Both the position numbers and the translations under genes were made by a program. Below are positions 1-5,892 of a stretch of DNA of 11,194 nt, piece by piece. Every line of letters begins with the position of its first letter. Within the stretch, counting starts at the first letter, position 1. The stretch comes from Verrucomicrobiota bacterium (GTDB lineage Bacteria; Verrucomicrobiota; Verrucomicrobiia; Chthoniobacterales; UBA10450): NCBI GenBank assembly GCA_003219995.1, contig QHRC01000046.1, positions 1 through 11,194 on the forward strand, read 5' to 3'. The notes under the pieces were generated by a model. The model did not search any database and had not been told where the DNA came from. It saw only the letters and a list, made by a program, of their open reading frames with translations.

Positions 1-72
1 TGCCTCTGCGGCTTTGCCGTTCAGATGAGCGCGGGAGAAGAACCTGGCCTGAGCGAAGCGAAGCGGAGTCGA

Positions 73-1701
73 ATGGACGACGATCTTATTTTCGTTAACG
101 GGAACGTTTACACCGTTAACGAGCGCCAGCCGCACGCCGAGGCCGTCGCGGTAAAAAATAAGCGCATCGTTTTCGTCGGCTCAAACGATGACGCGAAGAA
201 ATTTCACCCCTCGCAAATTGTCGATCTTCATGGCAGCACGGTCGTCCCCGGCCTGACCGATTCGCATTGCCACATCTTCGGAATCGGCGAACGCGAAATG
301 CGTTTGAATCTAGAAGGCACAAATACGCCCGAAGATTTTCTCGCCAAAGTGAAAGAGCGCGTGGCCAACACCGAACTCGGCAAATGGATCACCGGCCGTG
401 GTTGGATCGAGACCTTCTGGAAACCGCCGCAATTCCCGACACGTACCGATCTGGATAAAATTGCGCCCGGCAACCCGGTTTTTCTCACCCGCGCCGACGG
501 CCATGCTGCAATCGCAAACAGCGCGGCCTTAAACATCGCCAAGATCGGCAAGAACATGCCAAGTCCTTTCGGCGGTGAAATTCTAAAAGACAAGACAACT
601 GGCGAGCCGACCGGGATGTTGCTCGATAATGCGATGGACCTCGTCGCGAAAAATATTCCGAAACCAACCGAGACCGAACGCGAACAAGCGCTTCTGCTCG
701 GAATTGATCGCGAGATCAAACTCGGTTGGTGCGAAATTCAAAACGCGGGCAGCCACAAGGAAGATGTCGATCTTTTCAAACGCATGTTCGACGCCGGCAA
801 GGTGAAACTGCGTTTCATCAATTGCGTTTATGGTCCGGGAAAAGACGCCGACGATTTCTTGCATGCAGGATCGAGAATCAACGCTTACGATCATCACTTC
901 ACTCAGCGCACGATCAAAGTCGTTTTCGATGGCGCGCTCGGCTCACGCGGTGCCGCGTTGCTAAAACCGTACAACGACGCGCCCGCCACGGCGGGTTATT
1001 TAACCGAGAAGCCGGAGGATTTGAGCCCGACGTTCGAAGAAGCTCTGCGTCGCGGCATTCAAGTCGAGGCGCACGCCATCGGCGATCGCGCCAACCGAAC
1101 GATTCTCGATCTTTACGAACGAGCGTTTAAGGCGGTGCCGCCTGACCAAAGAAAAATTCGCGAGCCGCGCTGGCGAGTGGAGCACGCGCAGATTGTCGAT
1201 CCTGCCGACATTCCGCGCTTCGCACAGCTTGGCGTGATCCCCTCGATGCAACCGTCGCACGCGATCAGCGATTTGTTTTTCGCCCCAACCCGGCTTGGAA
1301 TGGACCGTCTCGCCGGCGCCTACGCGTGGCAAAGCTTTCTGAAAACGGGCGCCATCATCTGCGGCGGCTCCGATGCGCCAGTCGAGCGCGGCGAACCGAT
1401 GATCGAATTCTACGCCGCCGTTTCTCACAAAAGCATTAAAGGCGAGTCGAGCGCAGGTTGGCATCCCGAACAAGCAGTCTCACGCGAGCAAGCGCTGAAA
1501 ATTTTTACCCTTTGGCCGGCCTACGCCGCGTTCGAAGAAACCGACAAAGGCTCAATCGAAGTCGGTAAGCTCGCCGATCTCACGGTCCTCTCCAACGACA
1601 TCATGAAAGTCCCCGAGCCAGAGATTTTGAACACCCGCTGTGAGATGACGGTGATCGGCGGCGAAGTTTTGTCCAAGAGGAAACCTTTGTCTGAGCAATA
1701 A
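73..1701 (+). CDS. YtcJ-like metal-dependent amidohydrolase
   Basis: Predicted cytoplasmic hydrolase of the amidohydrolase superfamily, YtcJ/Amidohydro_3 type, about 542 residues, which is normal for the family. Visible in order (numbered from the ATG at 73): an N-terminal beta-sandwich start (LIFVNGNVYTVN), the first metal motif VPGLTDSHCHIFG with H65 and H67, IKVVFDGALGSRGA with K282 (the position expected for a metal-bridging lysine), EAHAIGDRAN with H334, RVEHAQIV with H371, GGSDAPVE with D434, and the C-terminal sandwich strand GKLADLTVLSND. The metal-site set is complete, so an active enzyme is likely. The substrate cannot be read from the sequence; relatives act on formamides, N-substituted amides or similar compounds. 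The frame stays open upstream to an ATG at 25, but the extra 16 residues are low-complexity and charged, while the ATG at 73 has a GGAG about five bases upstream and starts at the conserved fold. No partner gene adjoins it. Confidence 0.9.
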   Translation: MDDDLIFVNGNVYTVNERQPHAEAVAVKNKRIVFVGSNDDAKKFHPSQIVDLHGSTVVPGLTDSHCHIFGIGEREMRLNLEGTNTPEDFLAKVKERVANTELGKWITGRGWIETFWKPPQFPTRTDLDKIAPGNPVFLTRADGHAAIANSAALNIAKIGKNMPSPFGGEILKDKTTGEPTGMLLDNAMDLVAKNIPKPTETEREQALLLGIDREIKLGWCEIQNAGSHKEDVDLFKRMFDAGKVKLRFINCVYGPGKDADDFLHAGSRINAYDHHFTQRTIKVVFDGALGSRGAALLKPYNDAPATAGYLTEKPEDLSPTFEEALRRGIQVEAHAIGDRANRTILDLYERAFKAVPPDQRKIREPRWRVEHAQIVDPADIPRFAQLGVIPSMQPSHAISDLFFAPTRLGMDRLAGAYAWQSFLKTGAIICGGSDAPVERGEPMIEFYAAVSHKSIKGESSAGWHPEQAVSREQALKIFTLWPAYAAFEETDKGSIEVGKLADLTVLSNDIMKVPEPEILNTRCEMTVIGGEVLSKRKPLSEQ

Positions 1702-1754
1702 ATTCAGCTTTGAACGAAGCGCAGCCTGCATGACAGACACGATCTTTCAGTATC

Positions 1755-2225
1755 ATGAAAACATTTATTTCGATTCTTCTTGCCGCTTCGATCTCGGTCG
1801 GGATCGCTCAAGCACAACGTGTCGGCGAAAGGGCAGCCGAGGTGGCGCAGGATACTGCGGATACAGCCAAAAATGTTCGGCAAAGCGTCGTCCGTGGGAC
1901 AAAAGAGGCCGCGGAGACCGCAGTCGATGCGCTCAGGCCTGATCCGGACGCGCGCCGAGTTGATGTAACGCTGAGCGAATACAAGATCGACATGCCAACG
2001 AGCCTAAAGCCGGGGAAGACGGCCTTCATCGTCAAGAACGCGGGAAAAAAGAAACACAATTTCGAAATCAAAGGGAATGGGATCGATCAAAAGCTCCGAG
2101 CCAATCTGGGGCCGAATGAAGCCAAGGTCTTGCACGTCGTTCTCAAGCGCGGAATCTACGACGTTACATGCCCGGTGGATTTTCACCCCATGAAAGGCAT
2201 GACAGCCAAGGTGACCGTGCGGTAG
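1755..2225 (+). CDS. Secreted cupredoxin-like copper protein with helical N-terminal region
   Basis: A 156-residue exported protein. Residues 1-20 form a signal peptide (MKTFISILLAASISVGIAQA, cleavage probably after AQA). Residues 22-62 are alanine- and charge-rich without prolines or glycine breaks (AEVAQDTADTAKNVRQSVV and onward), as in an amphipathic helix or coiled coil. Residues 68-156 form a beta-rich cupredoxin domain with candidate type 1 copper ligands H101 (KKHNFEIKG), C139, H144 and M149 (CPVDFHPMKGM). The C-x4-H-x4-M spacing matches plastocyanin-like Cupredoxin_1 proteins; M146 is an alternative axial ligand. Likely role: periplasmic electron transfer or copper handling. It lies 53 bases after the amidohydrolase gene with no obvious functional link. 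No Shine-Dalgarno sequence precedes the ATG. The helical segment is unusual for small blue copper proteins and could be a tether or oligomerisation element. The domain call is fairly secure; the partner is unknown. Confidence 0.8.
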   Translation: MKTFISILLAASISVGIAQAQRVGERAAEVAQDTADTAKNVRQSVVRGTKEAAETAVDALRPDPDARRVDVTLSEYKIDMPTSLKPGKTAFIVKNAGKKKHNFEIKGNGIDQKLRANLGPNEAKVLHVVLKRGIYDVTCPVDFHPMKGMTAKVTVR

Positions 2226-2414
2226 TTCGTCGCATTCGAAGCAAACAGGAGGCGATCTTGGAGTCAGCTCAGGAGTACAGATACTTGTCATGATATTGAC
2301 CCACTTGCTCCCGCTCGCTTGGCCTAAAGGCTTGCCCATCTATGTCGCACGATTCCCATCGGCTCCATTCACGCTAGGGTGGCAACTAGGCATTTTCGTT
2401 CCCCGCTTGGTGAA

Positions 2415-2813
2415 TTACTTCGAATGCAAAGTCCCCAGCACTTGACACGGCGACAGAATTTGGATGCGCCGAAAATTTTTCAGCACAAGCAAATCGTGAT
2501 CGCCCGTGACGACGAGGTCGGCGCGACCGGCGAGCGCGGTGCCAAGAACAACGTCACCGTCGGGATCGCGACAGACGCGTTTCGGAAGCTTAAGGGGGTC
2601 GCACATTTCGCAGACGTCGCTGAATGCAGCAATGGCCTCCAGAACTGTCGGCGTAACGAAGCGTTTGCGGCGTAATGCGCTGATGAACTCAGCGCGAAGC
2701 GGAGGTGACCAGATGATCGTGTAGAGATCGATGGTTTCTTCGACAAGTTCTTCGCAAAAACCGCGGGTCGTGAACGCAGCGAAGAGGACGTTCGTGTCGA
2801 AGAGAATCCTCAC
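2415..2813 (-). CDS. PIN-domain toxin (VapC-like ribonuclease) of a type II toxin-antitoxin pair
   Basis: A 132-residue PIN domain protein, probably a Mg2+-dependent endoribonuclease toxin of the COG1569 type. It opens with MRILFDTNVLFAAF, where D6 is the first PIN acidic residue. E42 in PPLRAEFISAL is the second. RDPDGDVVLGTALAGRADL and VVTGDHDLL supply the third and fourth (D83-D87 and D105/D107). The length is typical for the family. The start codon is GTG: the bases read GTGA on the minus strand, so the toxin start overlaps the antitoxin stop by four bases. This implies translational coupling. No Shine-Dalgarno sequence is apparent. The gene ends in TAA and faces the cupredoxin gene tail to tail. 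All acidic positions appear intact, so I read the toxin as functional. The RNA target cannot be predicted. Confidence 0.85.
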   Translation of the reverse strand: MRILFDTNVLFAAFTTRGFCEELVEETIDLYTIIWSPPLRAEFISALRRKRFVTPTVLEAIAAFSDVCEMCDPLKLPKRVCRDPDGDVVLGTALAGRADLVVTGDHDLLVLKNFRRIQILSPCQVLGTLHSK

Positions 2814-3028
2814 GAAACTGCTTTGAAGACATCGTCATCGGTGTAGATGCCTTTGGCGCGTGCTTTCGGGAGCAGTTCAGCGCGCGCAGCACGCAGCGAG
2901 CGGCGAAACAACTCGGTCTTGAGCGCCTTGCGCACAAACTCGCTTTGCGTCATCGCGTCTGCTTTGGCCGCTTTGCTCAATTGTTTCCGCATTAGTGACG
3001 GAATGCTGATGGTCACGGTCTCTCTCAT
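2810..3028 (-). CDS. Ribbon-helix-helix (CopG/MetJ-type) antitoxin
   Basis: A 72-residue antitoxin. RETVTISIP near the N-terminus is the DNA-contacting beta strand. SLMRKQLSKAAKADAM is helix A, and MTQSEFVRKALKTELF with the conserved TQSEFVRKAL is helix B of a ribbon-helix-helix dimer. The C-terminal third (LPKARAKGIYTDDDVFKAVS) is the usual place for toxin binding. It precedes the PIN toxin with a four-base overlap, which is the standard antitoxin-first order. Such antitoxins normally neutralise the toxin by direct binding and repress their own promoter. The upstream region contains TATGAT about 15 bases before the ATG as a possible -10 box, and a perfect palindrome further upstream that could be the operator. 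The domain assignment is clear; autoregulation is inferred from the family. Confidence 0.85.
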   Translation of the reverse strand: MRETVTISIPSLMRKQLSKAAKADAMTQSEFVRKALKTELFRRSLRAARAELLPKARAKGIYTDDDVFKAVS

Positions 3029-3067
3029 GGCTGTAAGACAATATCATACAGACTATCGCACGGTTGG

Positions 3068-3089
3068 ATCGAGCAGTCCCTTGCTCGAT
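3068..3089. promoter_or_regulatory. Palindrome upstream of the toxin-antitoxin operon (candidate operator)
   Basis: Perfect inverted repeat: ATCGAGCA at 3068-3075, a six-base spacer, and TGCTCGAT at 3082-3089. It sits 40-61 bases upstream of the antitoxin ATG in the short gap between the antitoxin and the end of kamA. Position and symmetry suit autoregulatory binding by the ribbon-helix-helix antitoxin. The alternative is an RNA hairpin helping to stop kamA transcription, but no T-run follows on the minus strand. Confidence 0.4.
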
Positions 3090-3152
3090 GTTGAGAATCT
3101 AGGCGGCGAACCCGCAATTATTTAGCATCGCCCGGCGGAGCGGCCGATCCAC

Positions 3153-4373
3153 TTACGAGTAAAGGTACTCGTCGTGATATTCACTCTGCGGCGCGAATTG
3201 GACTGATTGGTCGCCGCCGGTCTCCGGATACTCGAAGATTTTTCCTTCGTAATTACGGATGACGATTTTTTCATTGTCGTGATAGAGGATGTAACCCGGA
3301 TTGATCGGGACCTTGCCGCCGCCGCCGGGCGCGTCGATGACGAATTGTGGCACGGCGTAACCGGTGGTGTGTCCGCGCAAGCCTTCAATGATCTCGATCC
3401 CTTTCGCGACCGACGTGCGCAGGTGCGATGAGCCGTTGATCAAATCGCACTGGTAAATGTAATACGGACGTACCCGGCACATGAGCAGCTTGTGGACGAG
3501 CGTTCTCATCGTTTCGAGATCGTCGTTCACGCCTTTGAGCAGCACGCTTTGGTTGCCGAGCGGGATGCCAGCATTCGCTAACCGCTCGAGCGCTTCCTTT
3601 ACTTCAATCGTCAGCTCGCGCGGATGATTGACGTGCACGCTCATCCAAAGCGGATGATATTTTTGCAGGATCGCGCAAAGCTCGGGCGTGATCCGCTGCG
3701 GTAGAAAAATCGGAACCCGCGTGCCGATGCGGAGAAATTCGATGTGCGGGATGGCGCGCAAGCGGCGGAGCAACTTGTCGATCTTATCGTCGCTGAAAAT
3801 GAGCGCGTCGCCGCCGCTCAAGAGCACATCGCGCACTTCGGTGTGCTTCTCGAGATAACGAAACACTTCCTCAAAATCGGTATGCAACTCCTGTTCGCCG
3901 GCGCCGCTGACCACGCGGCTGCGCGTGCAATATCGACAATAACTCGCGCAACGATCGGTCACCAAAAAAAGCACGCGGTCCGGGTAGCGATGCACGAGGC
4001 CCGGCACCGGCATGTGCGAATCTTCACCACACGGATCGGCCATATCGTAGGGCGACGTCCAAGTTTCTTCGATCCGCGGAATGACCTGGCGCCGGATCGG
4101 ATCATCCGGATTTTTCTCGCGGGGAATCAGATTAAAAAAATGCGGGGTGACGGCGAGCGCGAGTTTGTCGCCGGAAAGCAAAACGCCGCTACGTTCTTCC
4201 TCGCTAAGATCGATATGTTGCTCGAGCTGGGCGAGCGAGATGACCCTGTTTTTGAGCTGCCATTTCCAATCGTTCCAAGGCTCGGGCGCGATCCCGCGGC
4301 CGCGGGACCAATAACCGGGCGCGTGCGAGACGAACTCTTTCCCGTCCCCTTTTCCATCGGCAAACGTGATCAT
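3153..4373 (-). CDS. kamA: Lysine 2,3-aminomutase (KamA family, radical SAM/PLP)
   Basis: A 406-residue enzyme expected to convert L-lysine to L-beta-lysine using a [4Fe-4S] cluster, S-adenosylmethionine and PLP. Numbered from the ATG at 4373: cluster motif CASYCRYC with C142, C146, C149; SGGD at 186-189 for SAM contact; YQCDL with D310; and DAPGGGGK with D347 and the PLP lysine K354. As I recall the Clostridium subterminale enzyme (C125/C129/C132, D293, D330, K337), the offset is a constant 17. Both aspartates that grip the lysine side chain are therefore kept, which favours lysine over glutamate 2,3-aminomutase or EpmB. The C268 of that enzyme is D285 here, and the C-terminal CxCxxC zinc motif is absent. 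An upstream GTG at 4427 would add 18 leucine-rich residues, but that stretch overlaps a promoter-like sequence and a dyad, so I chose the ATG. No beta-lysine acetyltransferase gene is in the window. Confidence 0.92.
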   Translation of the reverse strand: MITFADGKGDGKEFVSHAPGYWSRGRGIAPEPWNDWKWQLKNRVISLAQLEQHIDLSEEERSGVLLSGDKLALAVTPHFFNLIPREKNPDDPIRRQVIPRIEETWTSPYDMADPCGEDSHMPVPGLVHRYPDRVLFLVTDRCASYCRYCTRSRVVSGAGEQELHTDFEEVFRYLEKHTEVRDVLLSGGDALIFSDDKIDKLLRRLRAIPHIEFLRIGTRVPIFLPQRITPELCAILQKYHPLWMSVHVNHPRELTIEVKEALERLANAGIPLGNQSVLLKGVNDDLETMRTLVHKLLMCRVRPYYIYQCDLINGSSHLRTSVAKGIEIIEGLRGHTTGYAVPQFVIDAPGGGGKVPINPGYILYHDNEKIVIRNYEGKIFEYPETGGDQSVQFAPQSEYHDEYLYS

Positions 4374-4390
4374 TTGAGTTGGGAACAAAA

Positions 4391-4418
4391 ACGTTAAGAG
4401 CCTTAACAATCGTGTCAA
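4391..4418 (-). promoter_or_regulatory. Candidate kamA promoter with embedded dyad
   Basis: On the minus strand a perfect -35 hexamer TTGACA (4418-4413) is followed after 16 bases by TAACGT (4396-4391), a weak -10. A perfect dyad, GTTAAG-GCT-CTTAAC (4393-4407), lies in the spacer and -10 and is followed by GTTTTTGTT. It could be an operator over the kamA promoter, or a weak intrinsic terminator for the upstream ankyrin gene. Either reading supports starting kamA at 4373. Confidence 0.35.
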
Positions 4419-4454
4419 CGCGGGCACCGAAAAGTGCGCGACGCACCTTCGCGA

Positions 4455-5747
4455 TTACTGGACGGTGACAAGCGTGCCGATCGGAATTTCGGCGAAGAAT
4501 TTGTGGGCGGCCTCGGGCGGCAACCGAATGCAGCCGTGTGATGCCGGATAATTGGGCACGAGTCCGGCATGCATTCCGAAATCGAGGCAGCTGAGGCGCA
4601 TGAAATAGGGCATGTCCACTTTGTAAATTGTGGAACGATGATTCCGTTCTTTGTCGGTTATCACAAATTGGCCCGTGCGCGTGGAGTAACCCTGCCGGCC
4701 AGTTGAACACTCCGTGTGGAATATCGGCACGCCGTTTTTAACGAGAGCAGCGCGTTGCGAAGCGAGCGAAATTTCGATACGCAGTTGATCCGGTGGTGGA
4801 CCGCTGCCGAGCAGGATTTGTGTGCATCGCCAGTGGCCGCTCTCCGCGGCAATATAGAGAGCGATCATCTTATGACGGCGCGTAGCACGTTTTCGGTCGG
4901 CACCCGCCTCAAGCAGGGCGCGCAGGTAATTTTCCCGGCCGAGCCCTGCGGCAAGCATTAGCGCAGTAACGTTTTTGTCCTCTTCGATATAACCGCGCAT
5001 CGATTTTGACGGAAGCTGCGCCAGAAAATCCTTGTCGCAGCTCGCCGGCAGAATCGTGTTAGGATCGGCACCGCAGGTTAGGAGTGTGTTAAAAAGAGGC
5101 GCGTCGTTGTTGACGATGGAATAGGCGAGAAGCGGCACTCTTTTTCCTTCCGGCGTGGGAGGCGTGGAATGTTTACCAAGCAGCAGCCGGACTTGGTCCT
5201 TATTTTCTGCCAGGAGCGCCGCTTTTAGCGCGCGCTGCGTACTGGTTGTCCATTGCCGCATGAGCGGCAATCGCTCCGTCACGGCCTTTACGATTTCCGT
5301 ATTACCACCGGCCAGGGCCATTCCCAAAAGGTCCCGTCCGTCCGTGCAACGCGCTTCCGCGCGAAGATCGGCTGAGTGTGCGAGCAGCAAACGGAACATC
5401 TCGAGGTTGCCGTGCATTGCCGTTGCCATTAACGGCGTGAAGCCTTTTTCACCAGCAAGGTCCACGCGCGCGCCAGCATTGATGAGTCGCCGCGCCAGCT
5501 TCCAATTCTGCTGTGACGAGGCGATGAGCAACGGCGTCCGGCCTTGGGCATCGTGCCCGTTTGGATCGACATGTTCGATCAGGCACAGGTCAATAATAGA
5601 CGCGTTATCAATGGTGACAGCTCGAACCAAGTCGGCTGGCGTAATCGAGATGTGCGCGCCCGGCTCGGGCGCAATCGCTGTCGCCCACAGCAATATCAAA
5701 AGGACAGATCCGCTTCGGAGGACATTTCGCCTTTTGAATGCACGCAT
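4455..5747 (-). CDS. Exported ankyrin-repeat protein with C-terminal YkuD L,D-transpeptidase domain
   Basis: A 430-residue protein, numbered from the ATG at 5747. It begins with a basic N-terminus and a hydrophobic stretch (RRNVLRSGSVLLILLWATA), a signal peptide or membrane anchor. Residues about 36-315 hold five to seven degenerate ankyrin repeats; clear ones are GRTPLLIASSQQNWKLARRL (70-89), GFTPLMATAMHGNLEMFRLL (102-121) and NVTALMLAAGLGRENYLRAL (259-278), several followed by A/CGADxN-like turns. Residues about 320-430 are a YkuD domain with H393 (FGMHAG) and SHGCIRLP (H404, catalytic C406, R408). YkuD enzymes form 3-3 peptidoglycan crosslinks or attach proteins to peptidoglycan, so it should act in the periplasm. 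The frame extends upstream to 6002, but that part is antisense to the HtrA gene start, and the 5747 ATG has TATAAT about 20 bases before it. The ankyrin array probably binds a protein partner. Confidence 0.88.
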   Translation of the reverse strand: MRAFKRRNVLRSGSVLLILLWATAIAPEPGAHISITPADLVRAVTIDNASIIDLCLIEHVDPNGHDAQGRTPLLIASSQQNWKLARRLINAGARVDLAGEKGFTPLMATAMHGNLEMFRLLLAHSADLRAEARCTDGRDLLGMALAGGNTEIVKAVTERLPLMRQWTTSTQRALKAALLAENKDQVRLLLGKHSTPPTPEGKRVPLLAYSIVNNDAPLFNTLLTCGADPNTILPASCDKDFLAQLPSKSMRGYIEEDKNVTALMLAAGLGRENYLRALLEAGADRKRATRRHKMIALYIAAESGHWRCTQILLGSGPPPDQLRIEISLASQRAALVKNGVPIFHTECSTGRQGYSTRTGQFVITDKERNHRSTIYKVDMPYFMRLSCLDFGMHAGLVPNYPASHGCIRLPPEAAHKFFAEIPIGTLVTVQ

Positions 5748-5766
5748 AGGCACAGGCCGGTCGCAA

Positions 5767-5795
5767 ATTATAGACCTCTTGTCCCGTGGCTTAAA
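5767..5795 (-). promoter_or_regulatory. Sigma-70-type promoter for the ankyrin/L,D-transpeptidase gene
   Basis: A perfect -10 TATAAT on the minus strand (5772-5767), a 17-base spacer and a poor -35 TTTAAG (5795-5790). Transcription would start near 5760, only about 13 bases before the ATG at 5747, and no Shine-Dalgarno sequence fits in between. It lies inside the divergent gap shared with the HtrA gene. Confidence 0.5.
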
Positions 5796-5853
5796 AGGAG
5801 CTGAAGCGAACTGCGGCGGCGCCTCCGCACGAGCGGGGATTGGACGCGGCCAG

Positions 5854-5872
5854 TTGAACATTGCATGTTCAA
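5854..5872. promoter_or_regulatory. 19-bp dyad just upstream of the HtrA protease gene
   Basis: Perfect inverted repeat: TTGAACAT (5854-5861), TGC, ATGTTCAA (5865-5872). It ends 20 bases before the HtrA ATG, a position suited to a repressor or stress-regulator operator or to a 5' untranslated hairpin. I could not pick a convincing -35/-10 pair for HtrA around it. Confidence 0.4.
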
Positions 5873-5892
5873 TGCTGTCCAATTTGCAACCA

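Noticed and set aside
2226..2414. Search for an RNA gene, attachment site or mobile-element scar beside the toxin-antitoxin pair
   Set aside because: Only four-base stems (such as GCCT-AA-AGGC) were visible; no direct repeats, tRNA-like fold or transposase remnant.
2379..2675. 98-residue plus-strand open frame opposite the PIN toxin
   Set aside because: Antisense to a well-conserved PIN domain, with no motif or ribosome-binding site of its own.
3156..3171. Hairpin CGAGTA-AAGG-TACTCG at the 3' end of kamA as a terminator
   Set aside because: It lies inside the last codons of kamA and has no T-tract, so it may be chance codon sequence.
3744..4397. 217-residue plus-strand open frame opposite kamA
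   Set aside because: It lies wholly antisense to conserved radical SAM coding sequence and has no recognisable domain; it follows from the codon bias of kamA.
5155..5892. N-terminal extension of the HtrA frame adding about 246 residues
   Set aside because: It is antisense to the ankyrin/L,D-transpeptidase gene, has no domain character, and a clean signal peptide begins at 5893.
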